Shown here: piece by piece, positions 52,787 through 61,892 of the stretch
Layout of the letters: each line of letters opens with the position of its first letter
Position numbering within the stretch: the stretch's first letter is position 1
From: Polyangiaceae bacterium
GTDB taxonomy: Bacteria > Myxococcota_A > Polyangia > Polyangiales > Polyangiaceae
Assembly (NCBI GenBank): GCA_020633235.1
Contig: JACKEA010000007.1
Coordinates: 248,001 to 312,000, forward strand
DNA length: 64,000 nt
Direction: 5' to 3'
Translations under genes and position numbers: made by a program
The notes under the pieces: generated by a model
Database searches by the model: none
Told to the model about the DNA's origin: nothing
The model's input: only the letters and a program-made list of their open reading frames with translations

Positions 52787-53608
52787 ATGACGCGCAACCT
52801 GGGGTGGGCTTTGGGAATTGCGACGCTCGTCGCCTGCGGCGGGAGCACGAATGGCGGTCCACCGACGGACGGCGGGGTCGGTGGCACCGGCGGCGGGGCG
52901 ACGCTGGATTGCTCCACCGTCTGCCACGACAAGACCGTGGAGTGCGGGATCGATCCCAGCAATTGCAGCAACTTCTGTCCCCAAGTCAACCTGACGCAGA
53001 ACCAGCTGCAGTGCATGCGCGACACACCCTGCCCCCAGCTCGAGAGCGGCGATCCCTGCAACCTGGTGAACAGCGGCGGCACCGGCGGCGCGCCACCATT
53101 ACCGTGCACGACGGTGGACCAATGCTTGGGCTGCTCCACGTGTGAGAGCTACTGCGCCTGCGCGGTGCCCGACATGTACGACTCCTGCGTGCAGCAGCTC
53201 CAATCCGCCGGACAGTGCGGGAGCGGCGGCAGTGGCGGAGTGCCGAACGTTGGCGGCAGTGGCGGAGTGCCGAACGTCGGCGGCAGTGGCGGAGTGCCGA
53301 ACGTTGGCGGCAGTGGCGGCGGACCGTGTTCGACCGCCGACCAATGTGCGGCTTGTGTTACCTGCGAGAGCTACTGCAACTGCGTTGCCCCCGCGCAGTA
53401 CGATGCCTGCGTGGCGCAGGTTTGCGGTAGTGGCGGCAGTGGTGGCAGCGGCGGCGTGCCGAACACCGGAGGTACGGGCGGCAGCTCCTGCTCGACCGCC
53501 GATCAATGTGCAAACTGCACCACGTGCGAAAGCTACTGCGCCTGCGCGGCGCCGGGCCAGTACGACGCTTGCATCAAGTCGCTCCAGTCCAGTGGACAGT
53601 GCGGCTGA
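52787..53608 (+). CDS. Cys-module lipoprotein 3 (three modules)
   Basis: The 273-residue protein starts at ATG 52787; the signal is GWALGIATLVACGG. A first Cys domain (DCSTVCHDKTVECGIDPSNC) precedes three copies of the module: CTTVDQCLGCSTCESYCAC, CSTADQCAACVTCESYCNC and CSTADQCANCTTCESYCAC, each followed by a PxQYDxC or PDMYDSC segment. Between the first two, GGSGGVPNV is repeated three times and encoded by a perfect 27-bp minisatellite. Internal module gain is evident when compared with the two neighbours. Confidence 0.85.
   Translation: MTRNLGWALGIATLVACGGSTNGGPPTDGGVGGTGGGATLDCSTVCHDKTVECGIDPSNCSNFCPQVNLTQNQLQCMRDTPCPQLESGDPCNLVNSGGTGGAPPLPCTTVDQCLGCSTCESYCACAVPDMYDSCVQQLQSAGQCGSGGSGGVPNVGGSGGVPNVGGSGGVPNVGGSGGGPCSTADQCAACVTCESYCNCVAPAQYDACVAQVCGSGGSGGSGGVPNTGGTGGSSCSTADQCANCTTCESYCACAAPGQYDACIKSLQSSGQCG
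53222..53319 (+). repeat. 27-bp coding minisatellite
   Basis: GGCGGCAGTGGCGGAGTGCC followed by GAACGTT is repeated three times plus a partial copy. It encodes GGSGGVPNV. The period is a multiple of three, so copy changes keep the frame. Confidence 0.85.
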
Positions 53609-53705
53609 CTGGCGAACCGCCGCCGGCGAACGCGGACTTCGCCACCCCCTTTTGTTGATCTAGCCGGCTTCTTTTGTTGGTGCGGCGCGTGCACTGCGGG
53701 AGCGG

Positions 53706-56063
53706 GTGCGCGTCGATTCGGTGCTCGTCGCGGCAGCGGCCCTTTCCTTTGGGGCCCTGGCCGAAGCGTCGCCGGCGGCGGCTTCCGTGGCCGCCGCTGG
53801 CGTGCTGCTCGTGTTGTGGCCGCGGCTTTCGCCGCGACTGCTCGTGACGTTGCCGCTGCTCTTTGCCGTGGGCGCGCTGCGCGCGCACCTGGCCGTCAGT
53901 GAGTTCGAAGCGACGCGCATGGCCTTTCGTGACGCGCTGGGAGCTCCCGCGCGTTGTGCTGCGCATGCCCGCGTCGTGGCTTCGCCGGTGTGGCAGGGGG
54001 ATTCGCTGCGTTTCCGCGCCGAGCTGACAAGAATGGACTGCGAAGGAAGAGCACTTCCGGAGGGCAGCGTCGTGGTGCTGTACGGCGGGCCCGGAGATTT
54101 GGTGCGCGGCGATGAGCTCGACGTGGTGGCGCAGCTGGCGCCGGTGCGGCTGTTCATCAATCCGGATTTGGCGGACCCGACGCCGGGAGCGGCGCGGCGC
54201 GGACACGTGGCCAGCGGGGGGATCCTGGGAGCGACGGTGGTGCGGCGCGGATGGGGGCTCGGCGCGCTCGTCGATCGCGCGCGGGCGCACGCGCGGCGGC
54301 GCATCGTGGCGACCTTCGCGCCGGACGCTGTGGGCATGGCGCGGGCGTTGGTGCTGGGAGAAACGGATCTGGATCCCGAGGACGACGCGGCGTTCCGCAA
54401 GAGTGGACTCTCGCATTTGCTCGCGGTGAGCGGGACGCACCTGGTGTTCGCGGTGGTGGCGCTGGTGCGCGCGCTGCGCGGGGTGCTGGCGCGCTTTCCG
54501 GCGCTGGCGCTGCGCATCGAGGTGGGGCGCATCGCGGCGGCGCTGGGGGTGGCGTTGTCTCTGGTGTACGCGGACTTCGCGGGTGGCAGCGGCTCGGCGT
54601 GGCGCGCGGCGTGGATGCTGGCGGCGGCCTTCGTGGCGCGGGCGCTTTCACGGCAGCCGCGCGGGGCGCGGGTGCTCGGGCTCTCGCTGCTAGTGGGTGC
54701 GTTGGTGGATCCGCTGGCGGCCTTCGACATCTCGTTCCTGCTTTCGGCGGCGGCCACGGTGGGGCTCATGACGGTGGGGCGACCGCTGGCGGAGCTGGCC
54801 AAGCGTCTGCGCTGGCGACCCCTTTCGTGGCTGGGCGAGAGCGTGGCGGCGACGGTCAGCAGCATGCTGCCCTGTGCGCCGCTCTTGGCGCTCTTGTCAC
54901 CGTCGCTCACGGCGGCGGGCATCGTGGCCAACGTGATGGCGGCGCCGCTGGGCGAGATCGCGGCCCTGCCCCTGTGTCTCGCGCATCCGGCGGTGACGTG
55001 GTGGCCGGCGCTGGAACGCGGCATCGCGCTCTCTGCGAGCGGCGCGCTGCTCGTGGTGCGGCGCATCGCCCATGCCAGCGCGGACGCCGAGGCGTTCGCC
55101 TTCGCGGTGCCAATGCCCACGGCGGCAGAGCTCGCGGTGCTGGCGGTGGGCGGCGTCGCGCTGTTCGTCCTCGCGCGGCGGCGCGCTGTCGTCGCTCTCG
55201 CGATGGCCGTCGCGCTCACGCCGCTCGAGCTCGCAGCGCGGCGGCACGGCGCCCCCAAGGGCGTCTTGCGCGTGACGGCGCTGGACGTTGGTCAGGGCGA
55301 CTCCACCCTGGTCGACTTGCCCGATGGTCGTCTGATGCTCATCGACGGCGGCGGCTTCGTGGGCAGCCCCGTCGATCCCGGTCAGAGCGTGATCTTGCCG
55401 CTGCTCCGCGCACGTCGTCGAAGCCGCGTGGACGTGATCGTGCTGTCGCACCCGCATCCGGATCATTTCGGCGGCCTCGGGTCCGTCCTCCGGGAAATCC
55501 CCGTCGGTGAGCTATGGGACACCGGCCAAGGCGAGCGCGAAGGCGCGGGCCCGACCTACGCGCGGTTACTCCAAACGGCGCGCGCGCGGCACGTCGCCCT
55601 GAAACGCCCGACGGAGCTGTGCGGCACTCGCACTTTCGGCGGTGCGCACTTGGAGGTACTTTCGCCCTGCCCCACTTTCTCCCCAGGCAAACACGCGAAC
55701 GACAACTCCTTCGTGCTGCGCCTCGGGTACGGCTCCCGTCACGTGCTCCTGATGGGGGACGCGGAGGCCGACGAGGAAAGCGCGCTGCTCGGCGGCGGCG
55801 TGGACGTGAGTGCGGATCTGCTCAAGGTGGGACACCACGGCAGTCGCACCTCCACCAGCGCGGCGCTCCTTTCCCGCGTGAAGCCCAGCGTCGCGACGAT
55901 CTCCTGCGGCGTGCGCAATCGCTTCGGCCATCCGCACGCGGTCACGCTGCAAAAGCTCAGCGCGGCGCGGGTCACGCTGTACCGCACGGACCGCCGCGGC
56001 GGCGTGGTGTGGCGCACGGACGGTGACGCGGCGCACGTGGAAACGGCGCGAAAGTCGCGGTGA
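53706..56063 (+). CDS. comEC: ComEC/Rec2-family DNA uptake channel protein
   Basis: The 785-residue protein starts at GTG 53706. An N-terminal OB-like domain precedes the ComEC competence core (VLGETDLDPEDDAAFRKSGL, then SHLLAVSGTHLVFAVVAL) with about ten membrane helices. The C-terminal metallo-beta-lactamase-like domain is VTALDVGQGDSTLVDLPDGR with the metal motif LSHPHPDHFGGL and VGHHGSRTSTS. ComEC carries single-stranded DNA across the inner membrane during transformation; the C-terminal domain may degrade the other strand. No other com gene is nearby. Confidence 0.94.
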   Translation: MRVDSVLVAAAALSFGALAEASPAAASVAAAGVLLVLWPRLSPRLLVTLPLLFAVGALRAHLAVSEFEATRMAFRDALGAPARCAAHARVVASPVWQGDSLRFRAELTRMDCEGRALPEGSVVVLYGGPGDLVRGDELDVVAQLAPVRLFINPDLADPTPGAARRGHVASGGILGATVVRRGWGLGALVDRARAHARRRIVATFAPDAVGMARALVLGETDLDPEDDAAFRKSGLSHLLAVSGTHLVFAVVALVRALRGVLARFPALALRIEVGRIAAALGVALSLVYADFAGGSGSAWRAAWMLAAAFVARALSRQPRGARVLGLSLLVGALVDPLAAFDISFLLSAAATVGLMTVGRPLAELAKRLRWRPLSWLGESVAATVSSMLPCAPLLALLSPSLTAAGIVANVMAAPLGEIAALPLCLAHPAVTWWPALERGIALSASGALLVVRRIAHASADAEAFAFAVPMPTAAELAVLAVGGVALFVLARRRAVVALAMAVALTPLELAARRHGAPKGVLRVTALDVGQGDSTLVDLPDGRLMLIDGGGFVGSPVDPGQSVILPLLRARRRSRVDVIVLSHPHPDHFGGLGSVLREIPVGELWDTGQGEREGAGPTYARLLQTARARHVALKRPTELCGTRTFGGAHLEVLSPCPTFSPGKHANDNSFVLRLGYGSRHVLLMGDAEADEESALLGGGVDVSADLLKVGHHGSRTSTSAALLSRVKPSVATISCGVRNRFGHPHAVTLQKLSAARVTLYRTDRRGGVVWRTDGDAAHVETARKSR

Positions 56064-56066
56064 ACA

Positions 56067-56095
56067 TTGACAAAACAAATGCATGCATGTACATA
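56067..56095 (+). promoter_or_regulatory. Promoter/operator of the toxin-antitoxin pair
   Basis: TTGACA (56067-56072) and TACATA (56090-56095) are spaced 17 bp. Between and over them is ATGCATGCAT and TGTACA, small palindromes suited to an antitoxin operator. The antitoxin ATG at 56103 lies about where transcription would start, so the messenger may be leaderless. Confidence 0.55.
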
Positions 56096-56102
56096 CACAC
56101 AG

Positions 56103-56345
56103 ATGGCGACCAAGACGATTTCCATCGACCTCGCCGCGTACGAGCGCCTTCGGAGGGCACGGCTTCGGCCGACAGAGTCTTTCTCACAGGTGATCAAGCG
56201 CGCGCATTGGGACGAGATGGGGGCAACGGGAGCATCGCTCCTGGAAGCTTTGAAGATGGCGCCCAGGCCTTCGGACTCCGAGTTGGACTATCTCGAGCGC
56301 GCGCAGGACGAGGACGCGCCCCCTGACGAATCATGGACCGGCTAG
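56103..56345 (+). CDS. VapB-type antitoxin
   Basis: The 80-residue protein starts at ATG 56103 (MATKTISIDLAAYERLRRAR, then LRPTESFSQVIKRAHWD). The N-terminal part is a ribbon-helix-helix/VAPB-like DNA-binding fold and the rest is an acidic toxin-binding tail (DSELDYLERAQDEDAPPDE). A longer frame upstream begins in the promoter and is not used. It overlaps the toxin by 13 bp. Confidence 0.8.
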   Translation: MATKTISIDLAAYERLRRARLRPTESFSQVIKRAHWDEMGATGASLLEALKMAPRPSDSELDYLERAQDEDAPPDESWTG

Positions 56346-56737
56346 CGCTGGACACGACCGTCCTCATCGATCTCCAGAACGAGAGCCGGAAGCGCGGTGC
56401 GGTGCGCGGTGCAACGCACTTCCTGATGCAGCACCAGGACACGGAGCTCGTCCTTCCGGTAGTGGCCCTCGGAGAGTACTTGGAAGGCTTTCGTGATCCG
56501 ACCTCGAAGGCAGCGCTCGCATTGGTATCTCGCATGCGCGTGCTCGCCATCACTTCGGAGATCGCACGGGAGTATGCAGTGGTGGCGCGGCGGCTCAGGT
56601 CGAATGGGCTTCTCATCGGTGCGAACGACCTGTGGATCGGTTGTACCGCGAAGGTCGCCGGCCTACCGCTGGTCACTCGCAACGGGGAGCACTTCCGTCG
56701 CATCGACGGTCTGGCCGTAGTGGGCTATTCCGATTGA
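56333..56737 (+). CDS. VapC-type PIN-domain ribonuclease toxin
   Basis: The 134-residue PIN-domain protein has the acidic metal ligands Asp in LALDTTVLIDL, Glu in VVALGEYLEGF, and Asp in LIGANDLWIGCTA. The final part (LPLVTRNGEHFRRIDGLAVV) resembles the VapC C-terminus. VapC toxins cut tRNA or rRNA until bound by VapB. The pair appears complete. Confidence 0.9.
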   Translation: MDRLALDTTVLIDLQNESRKRGAVRGATHFLMQHQDTELVLPVVALGEYLEGFRDPTSKAALALVSRMRVLAITSEIAREYAVVARRLRSNGLLIGANDLWIGCTAKVAGLPLVTRNGEHFRRIDGLAVVGYSD

Positions 56738-56757
56738 CTTGCGCGTTTGCTCCTGCG

Positions 56758-58575
56758 TCACGGCATCGCCCAACGAAACACGGTGCCGAGCGCCGCGGGG
56801 GATAGCGTCGCGCTGATGCGCGTGCCATCCGGCGGCACGGCTTCACCCATCACGATGATGGGCGTGAGGCCGTGATCCGGCAGCGCGTCGAGCTTCTGCA
56901 GCGTGCTCCGCGTATGTGCGATCTGCTCGGCGCCATCGGTCTCTTCTCCGAGCACGACAGCTCCGGTCAGGCTCACGAAGCCGAGGGTCTGGGCCTCCCG
57001 GCCGCGGAGGGCCGTCACATCGTTGCGGGACGCGAGCTGCGCCTGATCGTCGCCTCCGAGGATCGCGTGGGCGAGGGACAGCGTGGTCTTGGCGGTTTCC
57101 GCGACGACCAGCCAAGTCGAGCTGCCTTCGGGGAAGAACAGGTAGTGCGTCTCTTCCACGCCCACCAAAGCGGGGCGGCGCTGGCTGGGCACGTAGGCGG
57201 GGTTCGGTGTGCGCGTGATACGCAGGGTGAAGGATCCGGCCGGCAGCTTGTCCTTCGCGGGGTTCTGCCACAACGAGTAGACCTCGAAGCTCCGCACCGG
57301 AGGCTTCGGTGGCGTCGCGGCTGTGGATCCGGCCCCGCTGCTCGCCGGCTTCTGGCCCAGGAGGTGGATCAGCGTTTGAACGCCGTCGCGCCAGTGCTCG
57401 ATCGACTCGTCGGCGCGCAGCACGTCCCAGCCGCGGAGCGCAGCGCGGGCCTTCAGTGGATCGCTTTCGTCGGAGAGGGGCTCGTGGCCGGACGCGACCA
57501 GCAGCGACCCACCGGTGAAGAACAACTGCCGCGTGGCAGCGACACGCTCCGCGAGATCGTTCGCGTCCATGTTGGGCATGTCGAAGATCTCCTTCCAGAA
57601 GTCCTCGAACAGCGGGCGAGCGCTGTTGTCGAACGCGCCGCGCTCCGTGCCGTGGAAGAAGAGGGCGAGCTCCGCGTCCTTCGGTAGCCTCCAGTAGGCC
57701 GCCGGCAGCTCGACGGCCTCGGGGCGGCCCTTAAGTGCGGTGGCGAACAGGGACTTGGCCCGCGTGAGGTGGATCTCGATGCCGGTGACCACCCCGGCCG
57801 GCTCGAGATCCACGTCCAGCGACAGGGAACCGAGCTCCGCGAAGAAGTCCTGCGCCAACTGCTCGCCAAGGGCTTCTCCCGGCTCCATGGGACCGGGATC
57901 GTCCTTCATGGTCTTGGCGGCCAGCCGCTTCATGGCCCCGGCGGGGAAGGTGATGCGCGCCGTCGTCGGCACGTTGATCGCGGCGACGGTGCGCGTGAGG
58001 TACGGGCCGTACTCGTCGATCAGTCGATGCGAGGGCGCGCACACCAGGCGATAGGGCACGGTGGCGCGGGCGGGCCACAGCTCGCAGGCCATCTGCGGCA
58101 GCTCGGCTTCCGGGCCCATGTAGCGCGCCGTCCAGCGCGCTGCGCCCTTGGGCATGAAGCGGAAATCCGTGGCGTTGGCCCGGAGCTTCTTTGGATCCTG
58201 CACCGGAAGCGCGAGCAGCAGGGCGCTGGGCTCGACGGTGGCCATGTCCATGGGCGCGTCGAGATCCACCTCGTGGGTCAAGGACTCACCGATCAACACC
58301 GAGAGCAACGGCTCCGGGCCCAGCCGCAGCGCCTGGGTCACGTCGTCCGAGCTCGGGACCAGCTGCGCGATGGTGGCGACGTTTTGGCCGGGCGCGTTGA
58401 TGCGCATCGTGGCCAACAGGCCCTTGGGCTCCGCCACCGCGCTCAGGTTCAGCGGTGCATCTACTTCTGCTGCTTCCCGGGGGACGGTCAGCGGCGCCGC
58501 CGAGGGTGGGCTGGCGACCGGGGCGGGCGCACAACCGGCGCCGAGCAACGGGATGAACAGGAGCGCGCGCGACAT
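56758..58575 (-). CDS. Large lipoprotein of unknown function
   Basis: The 605-residue protein has a short lipoprotein signal (LLFIPLLGAGC). The remainder is a mixed alpha/beta domain with repeats of related strands (LLALPVQDPKKLRANATDF and HYLFFPEGSSTWLVVAETA). These recall the DUF3352-like periplasmic domains found in bacteria with many lipoproteins. There are no catalytic motifs. It converges with the VapC gene and is followed by no obvious terminator. Confidence 0.75.
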   Translation of the reverse strand: MSRALLFIPLLGAGCAPAPVASPPSAAPLTVPREAAEVDAPLNLSAVAEPKGLLATMRINAPGQNVATIAQLVPSSDDVTQALRLGPEPLLSVLIGESLTHEVDLDAPMDMATVEPSALLLALPVQDPKKLRANATDFRFMPKGAARWTARYMGPEAELPQMACELWPARATVPYRLVCAPSHRLIDEYGPYLTRTVAAINVPTTARITFPAGAMKRLAAKTMKDDPGPMEPGEALGEQLAQDFFAELGSLSLDVDLEPAGVVTGIEIHLTRAKSLFATALKGRPEAVELPAAYWRLPKDAELALFFHGTERGAFDNSARPLFEDFWKEIFDMPNMDANDLAERVAATRQLFFTGGSLLVASGHEPLSDESDPLKARAALRGWDVLRADESIEHWRDGVQTLIHLLGQKPASSGAGSTAATPPKPPVRSFEVYSLWQNPAKDKLPAGSFTLRITRTPNPAYVPSQRRPALVGVEETHYLFFPEGSSTWLVVAETAKTTLSLAHAILGGDDQAQLASRNDVTALRGREAQTLGFVSLTGAVVLGEETDGAEQIAHTRSTLQKLDALPDHGLTPIIVMGEAVPPDGTRISATLSPAALGTVFRWAMP

Positions 58576-58597
58576 CCGCGCTCGCCAGGATACCCCG

Positions 58598-58975
58598 TCA
58601 GTCCTCGGCTTCGGGAAACTCCGCTTCGATCATTTCCTCGAACCAGCTGCTCGGGTGGTAGCCCACGGCGCGGCCCATCTCTTCCCCCTCGTGAAACACG
58701 AGGATGGTGGGCGTGGCGGTGACGCCGAGCTGCTGCAACACGGCGATGGGGCCGGAGGTGCTCACCTCCGCCACCTTCACGCGGCCCTCGTAGCGGGTGG
58801 CGATGTCCGTGAGCACGGGGGCGAGCTGCCGGCAGGGCACGCAGCTCTCGCTCCACACGTCGAGGATCACGGGAAGGTCGCTCTTTGCGACCTCGCGCTT
58901 GAAATCCTCGGCGGTTTCGATGTGAACCGGCAAGACCTGGTGTTTCGGCCCGAAGAGAGAGGAAAGCAGTCCCAT
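58598..58975 (-). CDS. Thioredoxin-family protein
   Basis: The 125-residue thioredoxin fold has no signal peptide and the active site SCVPCRQLAP (CxxC, with VPC in place of GPC). The cis-Pro is in TATPTILVFHEGEE. It probably reduces cytoplasmic disulfides. It is 22 bp upstream of the lipoprotein gene on the same strand. Confidence 0.9.
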   Translation of the reverse strand: MGLLSSLFGPKHQVLPVHIETAEDFKREVAKSDLPVILDVWSESCVPCRQLAPVLTDIATRYEGRVKVAEVSTSGPIAVLQQLGVTATPTILVFHEGEEMGRAVGYHPSSWFEEMIEAEFPEAED

Positions 58976-59056
58976 CGCTTGTCAGAGCCAGCGTGCCGCA
59001 AAAGGGGTTCGCCGTCCATTGACCCCCCGGCGCCGCACCGTTAGCCGACCCGCACC

Positions 59057-59602
59057 ATGGCAGACGGCTGGTACCGCGAGAAGATCAAGACGCTCTACAC
59101 CGGGCAGCAGATCGCCGACCGCATCAAGGAGCTCGGCGCCGAGATCACGCGGGATTACCGCGACAAACCCCTGGTGCTGCTGTGCATCCTGAAAGGGAGC
59201 TACATGTTCGCGGCGGACCTGTGCCGCGCCATCGACCTGCCCTTGCGCATCGAGTTCCTCGGGGTGCAGAGCTACGGGGACGGGACTTCGTCAACCGGCG
59301 TGGTGCAGATCACCCTGGACCTCACGCGCCCCATCGAGGGCGAAGAAGTGCTGGTGGTGGAGGACATCGTGGATACGGGCCTGACGCTGGATTACATCCA
59401 GCAGTCGCTCAAGACCCGGAACCCCGCCAGCGTGAAGGTGTGCGCGCTCTTGCACAAGCCGGCGCGCATGCAAAAGAAGATCGAGATCGACTACCTCGGC
59501 TTCACGATCGACGACGTGTTCGTCGTGGGGTACGGCCTGGATTGGGCGCAGAAGTATCGCAACATGCCGGAAATCGGCGTGGTGATTGACCCCGACGGGT
59601 GA
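59057..59602 (+). CDS. hpt: Hypoxanthine phosphoribosyltransferase
   Basis: The 181-residue purine salvage enzyme joins hypoxanthine or guanine to PRPP. The PRPP-binding motif is VLVVEDIVDTGLTLDYI; LLCILKGSYMFAADL, then GVQSYGDGTSSTGVV and CALLHKPARMQ are family features. Start ATG 59057. It converges with rarA across 4 bp. Confidence 0.95.
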   Translation: MADGWYREKIKTLYTGQQIADRIKELGAEITRDYRDKPLVLLCILKGSYMFAADLCRAIDLPLRIEFLGVQSYGDGTSSTGVVQITLDLTRPIEGEEVLVVEDIVDTGLTLDYIQQSLKTRNPASVKVCALLHKPARMQKKIEIDYLGFTIDDVFVVGYGLDWAQKYRNMPEIGVVIDPDG

Positions 59603-59606
59603 GGAG

Positions 59607-60965
59607 CTACTCCTCTTCCCCGCGCAGCCGCGCCAGGCGCTCGCCGATCGCCTTCTCGAGGCCTTGCGTGCCGGGCTCGTACAGCCGGGTGCCCACGATC
59701 TCGTCGGGCAGGTACGTCTCGCCGCTCACGTAGCTGCCGTCGTGGTCCGGCGGATACTGGTAGCCGGCGCCGTAGCCCTCTTCCCGCATCAGCTTGGTGA
59801 CGGCGTTCCGTAGCTTCTTCGGCACCGGCAACGCGCCGCGCTCCTTGATCAGCGCGCGCGTCTTCTTGATGGCCTTGGCCACCGCGTTCGATTTCGGACA
59901 GCTCGCCAGGTACAGGCACGCGTGGGCCAGCGGGTACATGCCTTCCGGCATGCCCATGTGCCGAAAGGCCGCGTCCGCGCTCACCGCCACGTTGATGGCG
60001 CGCGGATCCGCGTTGCCCACGTCCTCGCTGGCGAAGATCATCATGCGGCGCAAGAGGAAGAGTGGATCGTCCCCCGCCTCCAACATGCGGAATAGCCAGT
60101 ACAGTGCGGCGTCCGGATCGCTGCCGCGCATGGATTTGATGAACGCGCTGACGACGTTGTAGTGCTCCTCGCCGCTCTTGTCGTAGAGCAGCGTGCGCTC
60201 CTCCGCCGCGCGGGTCACGCGATCCAGATCGATGTGGCGCTCGCCCTCGTCCAAGAGGGCCGCCGTGGTCTCGAGCAGACCGAGGGCGCGCCGGGCGTCT
60301 CCGCTGGCAGCCCGGGCGATGGCCGCCAAGGCGTCGTCGTCCACCTCGAGCCCGCTCTTGCCGAGACCGCGCTCTTCGTCCGTGAGGGCGCGGCGCAAGA
60401 GCTCGAGGATGGCGGTTTCGTCCAGCGCCTCCAGCCGCAGCACCTTGCAGCGCGAGAGCACCGCGGCGTTCACGGAGAACGACGGATTCTCCGTGGTGGC
60501 GCCGATGAGGGTGACGGTACCGCTCTCCACGTGCGGCAAGAAGGCGTCTTGCTGCGCCTTGTTGAAGCGATGGATCTCGTCCACGAACAAGATCGTGCGG
60601 CGTCCCTGGTAGTCGAGCCGCTGCTTGGCTGCGGCCAGGATCTCGCGCAGCTCCGGCACGCCGCCCAACACCGCGCTGAAGGGCACGAACTCCGACTGCG
60701 TGCGCTCCGCCACCACGTGGGCCAGCGTGGTCTTGCCGGATCCCGGCGGTCCCCACAAGATCAGCGACGGCACGCGATCGCGACGAATGCTGTCGGCCAA
60801 GAGCTTGCCTTCCGACAACAGGTGCCGCTGCCCCACGACTTCTTCGATGTGCCGCGGCCGCATGCGATCCGCGAGCGGCGCTGCCTTGCCGAACACGCCT
60901 TTGCGCGCCGCCGCGCCCAAGAGCGTCGGCTGCTCCGGAGGTGGCGCACCCCGGCGCCGCGTCAT
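59607..60965 (-). CDS. rarA: Replication-associated recombination protein A (AAA+ ATPase)
   Basis: The 452-residue RarA/MgsA ATPase starts at ATG 60965. The Walker A is GPPGSGKTT, the Walker B is ILFVDEIHRFNKAQQDAFL, and sensor 1 is IGATTENPSFSVN. The C-terminal tetramerisation region is intact (IFASEDVGNADPRAINVAV, then YLPDEIVGTRLYEP). It acts at stalled replication forks with SSB. It overlaps yggS by ATGA. Confidence 0.95.
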   Translation of the reverse strand: MTRRRGAPPPEQPTLLGAAARKGVFGKAAPLADRMRPRHIEEVVGQRHLLSEGKLLADSIRRDRVPSLILWGPPGSGKTTLAHVVAERTQSEFVPFSAVLGGVPELREILAAAKQRLDYQGRRTILFVDEIHRFNKAQQDAFLPHVESGTVTLIGATTENPSFSVNAAVLSRCKVLRLEALDETAILELLRRALTDEERGLGKSGLEVDDDALAAIARAASGDARRALGLLETTAALLDEGERHIDLDRVTRAAEERTLLYDKSGEEHYNVVSAFIKSMRGSDPDAALYWLFRMLEAGDDPLFLLRRMMIFASEDVGNADPRAINVAVSADAAFRHMGMPEGMYPLAHACLYLASCPKSNAVAKAIKKTRALIKERGALPVPKKLRNAVTKLMREEGYGAGYQYPPDHDGSYVSGETYLPDEIVGTRLYEPGTQGLEKAIGERLARLRGEEE

Positions 60966-61636
60966 CCGCGCGCTCCAAAGATGGCGGTCCCCACGCGCAC
61001 CCAGGTCGCGCCGGCGGCTACCGCGTGCTCCAGATCGTGCGTCATGCCCATGCTGAGCTCCGGCAGCCGCTCCGCGCCGCCGTGCGCATCCCGCAGCCGC
61101 GCCAGCGTGTCGAAATAGGGCCGCGCCCCCGCCGCGTCGTCCGTGTGCGGCGGCACCGTCATCAATCCGCGGAGCCGCAGCGTGGGCTGTGCCTCGATGG
61201 TCGCCAGCACCGCTTCCAGCTCCGCCGGCGCGCACCCTGACTTCTGCTCCTCGCCGCCGACGTTTACCTCCACCAGCACGGCGAGCCCATCCGCTGCGCG
61301 CTTGCCGAGCTCCTCCGCCAGCCGTATCGAGTCCACCGTGTGTACCGACACCACGTGGCGCACCACCTGCTTCACCTTGTTGCGCTGCAGGTGCCCGATC
61401 ATGTGGAAGCGCAGCTCCGGCAGATCCGAAAGCTCCTCCGCCTTGGCGGAGAGCTCCTGCACGTAGTTCTCGCCGAAGTCCCGCTGCCCCGCGGCGTACG
61501 CCTCGCGGATCAGCTCCGCGGGTTTCGTCTTCGACACCGCCATCAGCCGCACGCTCTCCGGCGCCCGCCCGGCCGCGCGCGCCGCCCGTTCAATGCGCTC
61601 CCGCACCTCCAAAAGCCGCTGTGCCACCTGGCTCAC
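60962..61636 (-). CDS. yggS: YggS-family pyridoxal phosphate homeostasis protein
   Basis: The 224-residue protein starts at GTG 61636; GTG 61642 is equally possible, and longer frames run into the REP element. The PLP lysine is in LMAVSKTKPAEL. FGENYVQELSAKAEEL, FHMIGHLQRNKVKQV and SMGMTHDLEHAVAAGATWVR are diagnostic. It buffers free pyridoxal phosphate. Confidence 0.93.
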   Translation of the reverse strand: MSQVAQRLLEVRERIERAARAAGRAPESVRLMAVSKTKPAELIREAYAAGQRDFGENYVQELSAKAEELSDLPELRFHMIGHLQRNKVKQVVRHVVSVHTVDSIRLAEELGKRAADGLAVLVEVNVGGEEQKSGCAPAELEAVLATIEAQPTLRLRGLMTVPPHTDDAAGARPYFDTLARLRDAHGGAERLPELSMGMTHDLEHAVAAGATWVRVGTAIFGARG

Positions 61637-61667
61637 GGCCACAGACGTAGCATTTCCTTGGTTTGTT

Positions 61668-61750
61668 GGCGCGCCGCGGAACCTCGCGGCCCGCCCGCGG
61701 TTTCCGGACGCCGCGCGCGCGCGGCGCGTGGTTCCGCGGCGGACCGACAT
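61668..61750. repeat. REP element with both arms
   Basis: The left arm GGCGCGCCGCGGAACC is at 61668-61683 (preceded by TTGTT) and the right arm GGTTCCGCGGCGGACC at 61730-61745, followed by GACATCCAATGG. The 46-base loop is itself GC palindromic (GCGCGCGCGCGGCGCG). It sits upstream of yggS. Confidence 0.88.
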
Positions 61751-61892
61751 CCAATGGAAAACGGCGGAGGCTACGAGCGCAGGTCCGGGCAGCTCGCGCG
61801 CTCCCTTGGCGGCTCCATGGCCGCTGGACAGCGGCGCCCTCGAGGCTGCGAGCGCGTCGCTGCCGACACGCTCGCAGCTCCGGCGCGGGAAG

